DNA of 64,000 nt from Nothophaeocryptopus gaeumannii. Taxonomy: Eukaryota; Ascomycota; Dothideomycetes; Mycosphaerellales; Mycosphaerellaceae. A program made the translations under genes and the position numbers. Positions 53,899 to 64,000 of this stretch are shown piece after piece. The stretch is taken from NCBI GenBank assembly GCA_031771865.1, contig JASISA010000002.1, positions 310,001 through 374,000 of the forward strand, given 5' to 3'. The notes beneath the pieces were generated by a model, which saw nothing but the letters and a program-made list of their open reading frames with translations, had not been told where the DNA came from and did not search any database. The stretch's first letter is position 1. Each line of letters opens with the position of its first letter.

Positions 53899-55262
53899 TT
53901 AATGCAACAGCTTCTTCAGCAACTGCGAAAAGCGGTTCGCCTTCTTTCTGATCGACACCATACCGGCACGCTTGGACGACTTCGGTCGGAACTCGCCCGA
54001 CTTTCTGAGCTCGCTTGAGTCCGAGGACTCTTTGCTCTCCGCAGGCTCAGTAGCCTCGACAGGATTCGCGGGCTCAACCCCTGACTCGCTGCTCTTCAAA
54101 ATCCTCTTCTTCAAAAACGCAGGCTCGACAAGAACTTTGATCTTCCCATCCTTCTTGACTTGATCCTTGAACTCGCCAAAGTAGCGATCGGTAGCGAAGC
54201 TCCAGGAAACGTTAGCTTTAATAACGTTCTGGACTCCAGCGAGATAGCTTCTGACGTCCTTGTTGACTTGCTCGTCCTCGTAGTGAGGGAGCTCGTCGGC
54301 GATGGCTGAGAGGCGGTCGATTCGCTTGTCCAGCATGGCGCCGATGGTGTCGAATGCCTGTTGCGCGTCTTGACCTCGCATACGGCAGACGGCGACGACG
54401 TTGTGTGGAACGTCTTCAGCCTTCAAAAGTAGTCAGTATCATCTTTGTAAATGCAGCTCAGGCGATGCGAACCTCTTCTTTGGTGTATGAGAGCATGTCA
54501 TTTTGTCTAGAGGATGTCAGCTAGGTCCCTCTGGAAGATGGTTGAAACAACTTACAGCACCACGCATTCAATGCCAAGAGTCCTGACTTCCTGAGCGAGT
54601 GAAAGCTCGAAGAACTCGTCCGGAATCCTAAGGCCCATGACGTTCTCGTAGAGCACATGGCACGGGAAGACTCCGGCTGCTCCTCGTCGAATCGCCACAA
54701 TCTCTTCCAGCGTCAGGACCGAATCTGAGGAATAGTCCTTAACCTGTGACATGACGCCCTCGCAGAAATGCTTCATAGCCTCGACGTATCGGCGCTCAAT
54801 ACCTGGAATGCCGGTCTCCTGAATTCGGCGCCAGATTGTGTCATGGAAGGTGATGAGGGGTGTGAGCTGCTCTGGCGTGCAACTAGAGGCTTCTGGGGCC
54901 ATGCCTTGAAGGCATGCGTCGATCATGGCTTGAGCGGCGACTGGGCTGTCTTTGAGCTCGCCATTGTCGAAGATGTCGTCAAAGGGAAATGTCCAGTTTA
55001 GCCAGTCCATGTAGGTGCGTAGCCCAGCTTCATCAGATTCTGGCACTGCTACTGCCGGAAACCGTGAGAAGTTGCCAACCTCGACCACCTTACAGATACG
55101 AGCATCGCGGTTGACGTGCTCGAAGAGCGCCTCTTCACTTTCCTTGCGAACCTTCTCATATGCAGGATTGAGGGGTGGGTCAGTAGAAAGAAAGCTGCGG
55201 AATAGGTTTGGTAGGTTGACGACGGTCGCCGCAGCGCCTTCTGAGGCGTGTATGTTCGACAT
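53899..55262 (-). CDS. class I terpene synthase (sesquiterpene-cyclase type), three exons
   Basis: Exons 55262-54556, 54506-54473 and 54420-53899 give 420 residues. Intron 1 (49 bp) has a GTAAGT donor and TAG acceptor; intron 2 (52 bp) has a GTTCGC donor, a weaker site, with acceptor AAG. Splicing assembles the second metal-binding motif from the 34-nt middle exon: CVVLQ-NDMLSYTKEE, the ND-x2-S-x3-E (NSE/DTE) triad. The first motif is FPFDDIFDNGE, giving the Asp-rich DDIFD. The RY pair expected near the end of the fold is in SWSFATDRYFG. The enzyme should ionise a prenyl diphosphate (probably FPP) with Mg2+; the product cannot be read from the sequence. An 85-residue basic/acidic tail after the catalytic fold is unusual. 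Confidence 0.87.
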
Positions 55263-56184
55263 GATGCTGTTGGATCAACTCAAAATCGCTTTGTGAGAAG
55301 GTCGTATGTGAGGAAGCAGGACGCGTCTCTGCAGTCAGTGTTGCAAACGAGAAACGAGGTGAAGGCGAGTGATGCAAGGATAGACTTTGAGCACTTGCCT
55401 GTGCGCGAACGCATATGATAAGAAAAGCCGCACATGCGCTCACTCCAGACTCAGTGAATATCCTCATCACCTACCCAGAGTCGATCATCTGCGCTTCTGC
55501 ACAGTTCAATGTCGCGATGCCGTGAGAACGCGTTAGTAACCAGTAGGAGCAACAGAGACAGCCCGTGATGCAGTCCAGGGTTCTGTTCTTGCTCCACTAA
55601 TCCGGCGGCCCTTTCCATAGTCGACGCCAGGGAGGCACAGAGCCAGTTCGACAGGGAATGTGTTCACATCACCAAGAGCACGGGCTTGCTCTCGACTCGC
55701 TCGCTAGCCCGCGAAAGCATCTGGCCTCACTTCGCCATGGCAGCATATGGCACCCGGCGTTTCGAAATCTGGACTGGGGGAACATAGATCTTTTCATTCC
55801 CGACATGCCCCTTTCCCATTCTTTGCGTTCTTGAGGCGTCATAAGACAGAGCATCGGCTCGTCGTCTCGTGGCTGGAGGCGAGGCAGCTTTGAAATGCGG
55901 TGAGAAACTAGGGTCGATGGCGGATTACGAGTAGGACCACAATATATTGTGCTATCGCGGGCGGCGGAGGGACTAGCCGGACGGGTGATTGTTGATGAAG
56001 TCTCTAGCCTGGCTGCACGAGCTGCACGAGCACAAGCGGGCGGCTCGGCACACGGGCGGCAGGTGCCGGCTCCTTACTGTACGACGACCGCGCTACTCCA
56101 ACCGCGCTATGCAACCAAGACATCATCAATCTCTCACTGCAACTCGTTCCAATTGCGCTGCTACCTTGACGCTGCCAGCTCACA
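55263..56184. other. divergent intergenic region
   Basis: Between the terpene synthase (minus) and the F-box-like gene (plus); promoters of both should lie here. No clear element. Confidence 0.5.
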
Positions 56185-57378
56185 ATGGGCAATGGATCGC
56201 TTCGCGATGAACGAGCTTGCCTCCTCGGGCTGCCAACGGAGCTTCGCCTCGCCATTCTGGAGTACGCTGCCTGCGAAACAGCAGTCAACATTCGACACCG
56301 TACCTCTAAAGAACACAATCTAACTCCAACGCGAACGGCGTTGGCACTGCTGCACATAAACAGGAAGATCCGATGCGAGGCCTCTCCGATTTTCTACGCA
56401 TCAGCCAGCTTCCATCTCAACAACGGCTTGACGGCAGACAACCTGGAGGCCTGGTTTGACACTATCGGCGAGCCGGCTATCTCCAAGATCAAGAGCGTCT
56501 ACTTCCACTGCAAAGGCCGATGCACCATGTTCGGACTTCAGCCGGAGTACGTACAATTTCATCCTATCTCCTTGTTTCCACATCACCACGCATTGAACCC
56601 TCCTCATGCATATTCCAAAAGAAGATCTTCATTCTTATCAAAACCGCGCCGCACAGGTGGACCGCGTCACGCTACGATGGTGTCCTGTACCTAAGCGAAG
56701 CTGCCGGTAGTTCAGACTGGTGTCACCGCTTCGCGCATATCGATTTGAGGAGTGGCATTAAGCCGATAAAGCCAAGCCCCACAACCAAGTCGCTTCTTGA
56801 CTGGCGCGAGCTCCGAAGAAAACCGCCCATGGTTTCTGAAATCGATGTCTGCTCCAACGACGACGTCGATTGCCAGAATCGTCATTTTCAAGCGCTTCGC
56901 GAGCTGTTCGTTCGGCTTGGTATCAGAGATGATATGAGCAGACTTAGCAAGACTTTTCTGCTAGAGTTTTGGACACTCATGCACATGGATAAAGACGTCT
57001 CGGGATGGTGAACAGCACATGATGTCCATCTATCATGCACCACGTGTTTCCGCACGTATCCAACCCAATCGACGACCCCTTGCTGACAACCCCACTCTCC
57101 ACAGTCTCGACTACTGCCTGCGCGAACTCCCTATGGCATACAAAAAAGTAGGCCCCGACGCACCAGTAGGATGGGTCTACGATGGACCACCGGTAGATGG
57201 CGACTTGTACAATGTCAAGCTGTGCTCAGAGGGCGCATTTGGTTGTTGGGACCTAACCTCAGACGCACTCAAAGAGGTCTACAATGGGCCTGAACACCTC
57301 GGACCACAAAAGAATCGCGACTTTCTCAAGCGGGCCTGGCACGCTCTGTCGAGGGACAACAGTAACTCTGCCGCTTAG
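56185..57378 (+). CDS. F-box-like (2EXR-type) protein, probably three exons
   Basis: Exon 1 (56185-56546) starts MGNGSLRDERACLLGLPTEL, with RLAILEYA completing the F-box-like signature, and has the family's LLHINRKIRCEASPIFYASA segment. A 110 bp intron with donor GTACGT and acceptor CAG leads to exon 2 (56657-57007), restoring QPE-WTASRYDGVLYLSEAA. A second 97 bp intron (GTGAAC, CTGAC branch, CAG acceptor) would join exon 3 (57105-57378, LDYCLRELPMAYKKVG), giving 328 residues. If this last intron is not used, the protein stops at 57011 (238 residues) and the frame from 57019 would be a separate small ORF. The splice signals and family length favour the three-exon model. Function unknown. Confidence 0.65.
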
Positions 57379-58019
57379 TTGCTGGTTGGGTGCTGATGAC
57401 TGGACGACAACATACTTGCGACTTGCTTTTGCGGAATCGGAGGCGCGCTGGCGAGACGACGGCAGCTTCGCCACTTGTCAACTTGCTAAGCATTGCTTTG
57501 GACGAGCATCTTATTGGGACGGACAGCTTGGTCCGGAAATTGGGCGAGAGTCGTCGATTGTGGTCTTCTGTGGCTACCTGGCACTTTGTTTTCTTCCTTC
57601 ATTCACATTGTTGTGTTGCGCTGCGCGGACGATGGCTCGAAGGCAGCATCAAGACTGAAGAAACGGTCCTGGCATACTGGACCGTCTTTCATGGATTTGG
57701 ACTGATTGAGCGACACGACAAAGCTTGATCACGGTTGGGAGATCAGATGATTTGTGGCTCATAGGTACTCAAATTGAGAATAAAACCATGCATCATAAAC
57801 ATCGATTCTTTCCATCGTATATCTATCTCTCTTCCATGCTACACGATATATGCGCATATGTACATTTCCACATACCATGCAATGTCACGTAAGCACATAC
57901 CCTATCGCCATCTATGATCATATTCCAACACCACTCAGCCCTTCCCATGATCAGGCGAGGTATATCTACTCCCATCACGGCCCCAACTCCACGCAGGCAG
58001 ACAAAGACGAACTTGAACG
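57379..58019. other. intergenic, convergent
   Basis: 3' ends of the F-box-like gene and the NIPA transporter. Nothing recognisable. Confidence 0.5.
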
Positions 58020-60181
58020 CTACACAAACGCCCCTCTCCCAGCTCCCCTTCCACTTCCCGTCCCCAAATCCGGCTCATGCAACGGCTCATCATACAACAT
58101 TTCATGGTCATCATCATCAGAATCGTCATAAACATCCCCTCTTCGTCTTCGTCCACCCGGATTGCCCAAGTCCGCACTTGCGGAAATCACCTCAGGACTG
58201 GACGATGTGCCTGATGTGATTTGCCACTCGTCGCTATCGCGCTCTGCTTCTTCTTCGAATTTCGGGAGGCGGTTGTGTGAGTCGCCGTGGACGAGGCCGA
58301 GACTTTCTTCTTCGGTGGTTGTGTTGCCTCTTGGATATTCTCGACTGCTGTGTCGACTTTGAAAGGACAAGGCGCCTCTGCTTATTGGTCTTGACCCGTC
58401 GTCTGCGGCAGAAGCATCGGACTTGTTCCGCGAAAATATATTTTGGAAGGAGAATTGGCGTTTGGCACTTCCGGGTCGTCCGCCGTGAGGTGGAGGTCGT
58501 GGAGGTGCCAGACTGCTAGACTGGGAGTCTGCCCGTTCTCGATCACCAGCAAAGTGTACATGTTGGCTACCGGACGGGCCGTGATACGATGTATCGTCTC
58601 TGTCCTCGTCGACTCTTCTCAATCCGGGCGGCAGGCCGTACACGTGCGCTTGCGCTTCTGTCTTGTTCGCTTCGACGCTGTCCAGTGGGACTGGGCTGTG
58701 CCCTCTTTGCCGCCTTTGTGTCAAATTCCTGCCAATGCGACCAAAGAACCCGGGATGCACTTCGCTGTCGGGCTCGCTGACATCGTCCGGTGGAAACTCT
58801 GACATGCCGAGCGGCGGGTGAGTAGTCTTCTGTCGCTTGAGGGAGCCACCTTGTGTGGACACTGTCTTTCGCCTTCGCAAACCATCCCATTCGACGATCT
58901 CGTTCTCACCAATAGGTTCCATTCTCTCTTCGTGTATTCGCTTCACTTCCTCGGCCTCTTTCTTGTGTCGTATTCCGCTCATTGCGCGAATGATCCCAGC
59001 ACCACCACGGATGGTATCCGCACGCGGTTCGTACTCTGGCTCTTCGACTTCTGCAACTGCCCGTATATCGTTCAAATCGCCATCCAGCACTTTGTGATCG
59101 GGCACGTCTTTTGAAGACTTCGCCAACTGTAGAAGAACGACACCAGAGCATATCGTGAGGAAGCCCATGACGACATCAACGATTTGCGTAGTCGTGCCAT
59201 GGAAGCCTCGGAAAAGGACTGCGGATGTGATGATGGTGGCGGACGTGAAGTATACGTAGTAAGTCGGCGTGACGAGCGCGGCGTTGAAGATGTTGAGGGC
59301 TTTCTGGGGAAGATGTCAGTGTCGCGCAAAAGCGGCCAGCCGTTTGTCCTTACATTGAGGTAGATGATCTCCGTAAAGAGTGTTCCAATAACGAAGACGA
59401 AGAGCACGTAAAGGAACCATTTGTTGAACTGACTCTGACCATCGATCTGAGCGATGATAGCCGAGCCTAGCCCTTGCGTCGCCACGACACTCAAGCCTCC
59501 GATCAAGCTGCATATGGTCAAGTAGACCAGCATACTCTTCTTCCCGTACCTAGGTGCAACATACCAGGCCACAATGATGCAACCGACGATGATGACTCCC
59601 GCATAACTGAGAAAGCCGGGCGCAATCACGTAGTGTTGCATCTCCTGGATGTTTGATACAGCAGACTGTTCCGGCGCATTGAGGGTAATGATCACAGACC
59701 CCAAAATGCAGAGGAAACAAGCCACCCATCCCACAAAGCTCAATCGCTCCTTGAGGAAGACCCATGACAGGATGGTGGTGATGACGACTGATAGCGCTCC
59801 AAGTGGTGTAACCAAGATGGCGTCGGTAAAGGCATATGCAACGAAATTGCAGATCTCGCCAACAATCATCAATGTCATGCCTAGCCACCACCATGCATTC
59901 TTCAGGTATCCATAGCCTTCGCCTGCCTCTTCTTGGTATTTAACGTTGGCCTTGAGCAAGCCAACCTTCTTGATGACGAACGATGTGCCGATGAACAGTC
60001 CCGAGCATACAGCCAGTACAATTCCAACAATCTTGTAGAAGCCAGGTCGGGTTGACTTGGAATCGGACGTCGACGTCGACGACGCCGTCGCGGAGGCGCT
60101 GCTGGTCGCTGTTGCTGTTTCGCTGGTGGCACGCGCGACTATGGTGGCCGCGTGGAAGAGGGCATGGCCGGCTGCGTCCAT
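58020..60181 (-). CDS. NIPA-type magnesium transporter, two exons
   Basis: Exons 60181-59354 and 59303-58020 (a 50 bp intron, donor GTAAGG, acceptor CAG) give 703 residues; the join IIYLN-KALNIFNAALVTP lies inside the membrane domain. NIPA/DUF803 proteins carry Mg2+ in plasma or endosomal membranes. After a Ser/Thr-rich N-terminus the sequence runs through about nine helices: KIVGIVLAVCSGLFIGTSFV, then WWWLGMTLMIVGEICNF, TPLGALSVVITTILSW, FLCILGSVIITLNAP and so on. The C-terminal half (about 370 residues) is a hydrophilic, Ser/Asp-rich cytosolic tail with a basic Arg-rich patch near SFQNIFSRNKSDAS and a long acidic run (DDSDDDDHE) near the end. Such extended tails are common in ascomycete members. 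Confidence 0.9.
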
Positions 60182-61056
60182 GGCGCGGCGGGAGAGAGGT
60201 GGTAGTTGTCGGCCGTGGTGCAGGTGGGAAAGAGGACGGCGGGTAGGTGTATGTACAGATACTGCAGGCTATGGGTAGTTGATGTAGCGTCCCAACAGGG
60301 AGGTCAACGCATCCAACAGACTCGGGAGAGGGCAGTTCCAATTATCGTTCGAGCTTTCACATGCGCAGTCCGCCTTCCGTCAGGCTGACGAGCTCTGTCC
60401 TGCGTTGCTCCCGTCGGGGGTCTGCAGGTCTGCAAGTGTTTCTGTAGGCGTAATTCTATTTCGAGCGCTTTCTGCTTGCAGATTAAATGTTTGCTCCTTC
60501 CTCGCTCGTAACGACAGTGTGTGCAGAGGAAGGTATGTCGATATCCAAGAATGTCTGGTAGCTGCGACGGCGAAAACTGAAGTTGGTTCCGAGATAAGCG
60601 ATTGTTTACGGTTGCACGGTGGACTTCCAACGCTCGCAACGACGGGTGTGGAGTGACTAACTCTAGGACCCTTGCGACTGTGGCGTCTCGTCAGGAGCAG
60701 TCGAGGCCCGTGGCTGAGAGCAAGGGTGTGCGTAATGCAGAGGCAGAGCACTTCGTGTTGCGAGCTGAATCTCCCAAAGATCAGATGACGAGAAGCGAAA
60801 GTAGCCAAAATTCGTGAGCGAGTAGTGGATAAGTAAATGTTGATGTCGAGAGAGACTGTAAGCACTTTCGCAGGCACACGCTTGTCTCGCGATCAGAGAG
60901 CCAAGACAAGGAACGCGCGTGGCAGCCACAGCAGAGCACCACTGCTAGAGACAGAGTTTCATGCATCCACCGAATCCTTGACATCTGGTCCAGAACTCAA
61001 TCTGCACGTCTATCGCCGCAGTGACATGATACATCGCCATTGACGTGCCCGCCATC
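60182..61056. promoter_or_regulatory. divergent promoter region NIPA/COG4
   Basis: 875 bp between two divergent start codons. It must contain both promoters; no TATA or other motif is convincing. Confidence 0.4.
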
Positions 61057-63423
61057 ATGATTGGGCATGCTAATGGAGCATCCGATACGCCCTCCAGGGA
61101 CATGTACAATGCTGCGTCCGTCGACGAGATCCGGACGAGTTTGTCGGAGCTGTCTCAGCGCGAGTCGGCGGTAACGGCGCGTCTGGACACGTTGCTCGCG
61201 GCTCAGAAAGATCTTTCGCGCCAGCTTGGACGACTGGACCTCGCACGCGCTCAGCTGGGTTCTCAGGTCGTAGCCACGCGCGGCATCCGCAATGGCATGC
61301 TATCCAATGCTGCGTCGACAGCACACAGGGTTTCTGGCGCCGTCAAAAAGCTCGATCGGGAGCAGGCCGCTGTCAAAGCCACGCTGGAAGTCGTCGAGCA
61401 GGTGGCAGAACTGAAAGCATGTGTGCTTGGCGTTCATGGCTCAATGGGAGCTCCTCAAGACTGGGAGACAGCTGCCAACTACCTCCACCGTGCGAGCAAA
61501 ATCCCGGACGCAGTCATCGATGGAGCTTTCGCCGAGGAGATTGTGCCAACCGCCGAGCTGCCTGACCCACCAAGGCAGACTCTTGATTCTGCAGCAGAAA
61601 GTCTTTGCGGGCTGTTCCTACGCGAATTTGAAAAGGCAGCGAGGGAGGGCGACGGAGCAAGAGTCACTCGCTTCTTCAAGCTCTTTCCTCTTATCGGCCG
61701 CAGCGATGTTGGGCTCGATGCGTACGGCCGGTATGTATGCGGCGGCATCGCTACCAGGGCTCGCAGCAACATGAGCTCAACGCAGAGACGCGATGGCATG
61801 TTCTATGCTACCGCCCTGACAAAACTCTTCGAGCATATTGCTCAGATCGTCGACGGCCACGAGCCCCTTGTCGAGCGTCACTATGGGCCTGGAAGCATGA
61901 CAAAAGTCGTAGAGCGTATTCAGGTCGAAGCCGACGTGCAAGGCGGTCTCATCTTGGATACATGGTCTGAGGAGCGGAGAGTGAGTCGGAAGTTGACTGA
62001 CATCAAGAGCTATCCTTTCAACTTTCTTGTCTCCAGCTTTCTGCCATCTCAAAGTACTACACTGCCTGGCCGTACTGGATCACCTGCTCCTGGGTCCGGT
62101 CGCAACAGCGAAGAAGACAGTGTTGACATGAAAGAGGTCGATGCTCTACTCAATGAGAGTGCAATGATGCTGGGTCGCTGGTCGTTATACACTCGCTTCC
62201 TGTCAAAAAAGACGACTCTAGCCTCAGACGACAGTTCGGATACTAAGCTACATCTACCGGGCTTCATCGTACACAGCACACTGCAGAAGAAGGTGAATGA
62301 GCTTCTAGTTGAGCCGTTCAACACAATGGCCACCTTCTTCTTCCGCCGGTCTGTCGAGAAGTCCTTCCAGATGGATGAACCACCCTCGGATCTCACGTTA
62401 AATCCAAACAAATCACTCGGCTCGAATCCGCCCTTCATTACCTCAGCAGTTGACGACATCATGTACATTGTCAACCAGGTTCTGCAGCGAACGCTTGCAA
62501 CATCTCAGCGAACGGTCGTATCCAGCGTCATCCCTTCTGTTGGGCGTGTTCTGGGCTCGGACTTCTTCGGCATGGAACAGCGTAAGATGAGAGACGACGC
62601 CTATCCAAAAGCAGCTATTAAAGGCGCGCTGCCACCGGAAAGTCTGATCGTCTCCTTCATCGTTCTCATCAACAACCTCGACGTAGCGACCGATTATGTC
62701 AAGCGAATCGTCAACACTTATATCGGTCCCGCTCCCACTCAGCAAGCTCAGGAGAATGGGCATACTTCTGTCCTTGCTGATTCCTTTCCTTTGGGTCAAG
62801 AAGCTACCTTGGTCGAGAGAAGTCTCCGCCTCATGGAATCGAACTTCCAAGCCAAGACCTCCGAACTCATCAATGAAGCAATTGAAGTGATGCTTAAGCA
62901 GGTCATGCGGCCTCGTTTGAGGCCAGTGCTCATGGACACATTCCGCGATGTCGATTACAACATTTCCTCTGAGGACGCCGGCCGTGGTGGAGAGGATCAA
63001 GATTCAAATGACTTGGTGCCGCAGCGATTTGAGCGAGGCTGGCAAGCTTTCACACTACCCATCAAACGTATACTCACAGCCAATCTCTACGACAAGCTGA
63101 TCACCTCAACGGTGGCCTACTTAGCGAGGACCCTTGAGCAGCGCATCGCATCTTATTATGGGCGCATCACCGAGCTTGGAGCCATCCGTCTCGAGCGCGA
63201 CTTCGCGGGCATCATGGCTGCGGCGGTCAAAGGCGGTAAATATGAACTCCGAGATTCATTTGCTCGAGTCAATCAAACAGTTACCATCATGTGCATGGAA
63301 GACGACGAGTGGGAAGAAATCTCGAAGCTGAGCGGGGCGCAGCTTGATCGTGAGACAGGAGTCAATTGGAAGCTGGATGAGAAGGAGCGAAAGAGGGCTC
63401 GAGACATCGTGAAAGATCGATGA
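61057..63423 (+). CDS. COG4: conserved oligomeric Golgi complex subunit 4 (COG4)
   Basis: An intronless ORF of 788 residues from the ATG at 61057; a GTG at 61045 precedes it in frame but is not expected to start a eukaryotic gene. COG4 is part of lobe A of the COG tether, which guides retrograde vesicles within the Golgi. The N-terminal helical region (SVDEIRTSLSELSQRESAV, then DRE-type coiled coil) and the motifs FFKLFPLIGRSDVGLDAYGRYVC and VERIQVEADVQGGLILDTW are strongly conserved in COG4. A C-terminal DUF/COG4 domain includes FERGWQAFTLPIKRIL and the ELGAIRLERDFAGI segment near the end. Length matches fungal orthologues. Confidence 0.94.
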   Translation: MIGHANGASDTPSRDMYNAASVDEIRTSLSELSQRESAVTARLDTLLAAQKDLSRQLGRLDLARAQLGSQVVATRGIRNGMLSNAASTAHRVSGAVKKLDREQAAVKATLEVVEQVAELKACVLGVHGSMGAPQDWETAANYLHRASKIPDAVIDGAFAEEIVPTAELPDPPRQTLDSAAESLCGLFLREFEKAAREGDGARVTRFFKLFPLIGRSDVGLDAYGRYVCGGIATRARSNMSSTQRRDGMFYATALTKLFEHIAQIVDGHEPLVERHYGPGSMTKVVERIQVEADVQGGLILDTWSEERRVSRKLTDIKSYPFNFLVSSFLPSQSTTLPGRTGSPAPGSGRNSEEDSVDMKEVDALLNESAMMLGRWSLYTRFLSKKTTLASDDSSDTKLHLPGFIVHSTLQKKVNELLVEPFNTMATFFFRRSVEKSFQMDEPPSDLTLNPNKSLGSNPPFITSAVDDIMYIVNQVLQRTLATSQRTVVSSVIPSVGRVLGSDFFGMEQRKMRDDAYPKAAIKGALPPESLIVSFIVLINNLDVATDYVKRIVNTYIGPAPTQQAQENGHTSVLADSFPLGQEATLVERSLRLMESNFQAKTSELINEAIEVMLKQVMRPRLRPVLMDTFRDVDYNISSEDAGRGGEDQDSNDLVPQRFERGWQAFTLPIKRILTANLYDKLITSTVAYLARTLEQRIASYYGRITELGAIRLERDFAGIMAAAVKGGKYELRDSFARVNQTVTIMCMEDDEWEEISKLSGAQLDRETGVNWKLDEKERKRARDIVKDR

Positions 63424-63849
63424 ATTGAATCACAGTCCAGGTCTTGCATAAGGTACAGCCCCAACCTTATTTCTAAGGTTGTTCATGACCGCTCGGCCCG
63501 TTCGGTGCGCGAGGCACATCGTACAAACATGCCGAATGCGAATGCGCCGAAAGGAATAGCGAAATCCGCTGACGTGCCCGGTCGGTTTCATGATGTCCAT
63601 CCGTGAATGTACCATGCATTACAGGCTTATGCAGAACCTCGTCGCAAAAGACTGCAGCCACCGCCTCACGTATTAGGCGCATGGGTGGGGCTACGGTGAC
63701 CAGCTGAGAATCCTTCGAGCTCTGCTCCACGGACCTCCCTGGCTTGTCTCCGAGATCTTCAACTCGCGAATCTGTATAAAACAGCCCTTGGCAGGCCTGG
63801 AAAAGTGAGCAGATACCAAGAAACGGGCACTCAATCCAACACTACCGCA
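63424..63849. other. intergenic, promoter of the FAD monooxygenase
   Basis: Contains a well-placed TATA box (see 63775-63781). A minus-strand open frame (63430-63730) has no recognisable content. Confidence 0.5.
63775..63781 (+). promoter_or_regulatory. TATA box of FAD monooxygenase gene
   Basis: TATAAAA, 75 bp upstream of the ATG at 63850, at a spacing typical for a TATA-driven, inducible fungal promoter. Confidence 0.5.
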
Positions 63850-64000
63850 ATGGCTACTACCCAAGAGAAGAAGGTCATCATCATAGGAGCGGGCACCACT
63901 GGCCTCGCACTCGCTCAAGGTCTGCAGAATGCCGGCATACCATATGCCATCTACGAACGTGCTGAGTCGAGAGCAAGCAAACGGAACTGGACTTTCGGCT
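63850..64000 (+). CDS. FAD-dependent monooxygenase, N-terminal part (cut by window end)
   Basis: An open frame from ATG 63850 to the window edge, 50 complete codons. It begins MATTQEKKVIIIGAGTTGLA, the beta-alpha-beta dinucleotide-binding fold with GxGxxG (GAGTTG), and continues LAQGLQNAGIPYAIYERAES, where the acidic residue ending the second strand (YE) binds the FAD ribose. This is the typical start of class A flavin monooxygenases (salicylate hydroxylase-like or secondary-metabolism enzymes). The substrate and whether it belongs to a cluster cannot be told from this fragment. Confidence 0.8.
   Translation, partial: MATTQEKKVIIIGAGTTGLALAQGLQNAGIPYAIYERAESRASKRNWTFG

Noticed and set aside
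59072..59300. C-terminal end of the unspliced NIPA exon 1 frame
   Set aside because: Translation past 59354 enters the intron and then the wrong frame of exon 2; the spliced reading restores the conserved membrane helices.
1..64000. CRISPR arrays, operons, insertion sequences or bacterial-type elements
   Set aside because: None seen; introns and gene content are eukaryotic (fungal). No long terminal repeats or transposase-like ORFs were recognised either.

Overview
This window looks like nuclear DNA of a filamentous ascomycete (Pezizomycotina, most likely Dothideomycetes; the class is my inference). The evidence is short 49-110 bp GT-AG introns with CTAAC/CTGAC-like branch sites, monocistronic genes on both strands, and a gene set typical of these fungi: 2EXR/F-box-like proteins, MFS transporters, a fungal-specific transcription-factor domain and a CVNH lectin. 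No CRISPR array, operon, rRNA or convincing tRNA was seen.

Layout. 0-8 kb: the 3' end of a PrpF-family isomerase, two same-strand F-box-like genes, a spliced sugar transporter (514 aa) and a spliced secreted alpha/beta-hydrolase (449 aa). 8-17 kb: a GNT1/GT8-type Golgi glycosyltransferase, a single-pass membrane protein, a small Cys-rich ORF, a conserved hypothetical, and the mRNA 3'-end processing factor CFT2/CPSF100. 17-25 kb: a four-repeat Myb-like protein with a possible mitochondrial presequence, a disordered/glycine-zipper/CVNH fusion, another F-box-like gene, and a decayed zinc-finger transcription-factor gene. 25-31 kb: cullin-3, a 2.1 kb stretch without genes, and a four-exon monocarboxylate-type MFS transporter. 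31-33 kb: two degraded genes, a DUF1593 (Sde182-like) relic and the C-terminal half of a sugar transporter. 33-37 kb: gene-poor, with a strong G-quadruplex motif. 37-46 kb: a housekeeping block of RAD3/XPD (TFIIH helicase) diverging from the ribosome-quality-control ligase LTN1/RKR1, followed by a MetE-like relic. 46-55 kb: a secreted/membrane Cys-rich protein, then a fungal TF-domain protein, a DHA2-type MFS transporter and a class I terpene synthase, which together could form a small terpene cluster. 56-64 kb: an F-box-like gene, a NIPA-type Mg2+ transporter diverging from COG4, and the 5' end of an FAD-dependent monooxygenase cut by the window edge.

The window mixes conserved housekeeping genes (CFT2, CUL3, RAD3, LTN1, NIPA, COG4) with accessory islands holding transporters, secondary-metabolism genes and pseudogenes. 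The observations most worth checking are the terpene synthase/MFS/TF trio, the presequence-bearing four-Myb-repeat protein, and four independent gene relics whose stops and frameshifts can be read directly. Exon boundaries were inferred by eye from reading frame, splice consensus and recalled family sequences; no alignment or search was run.
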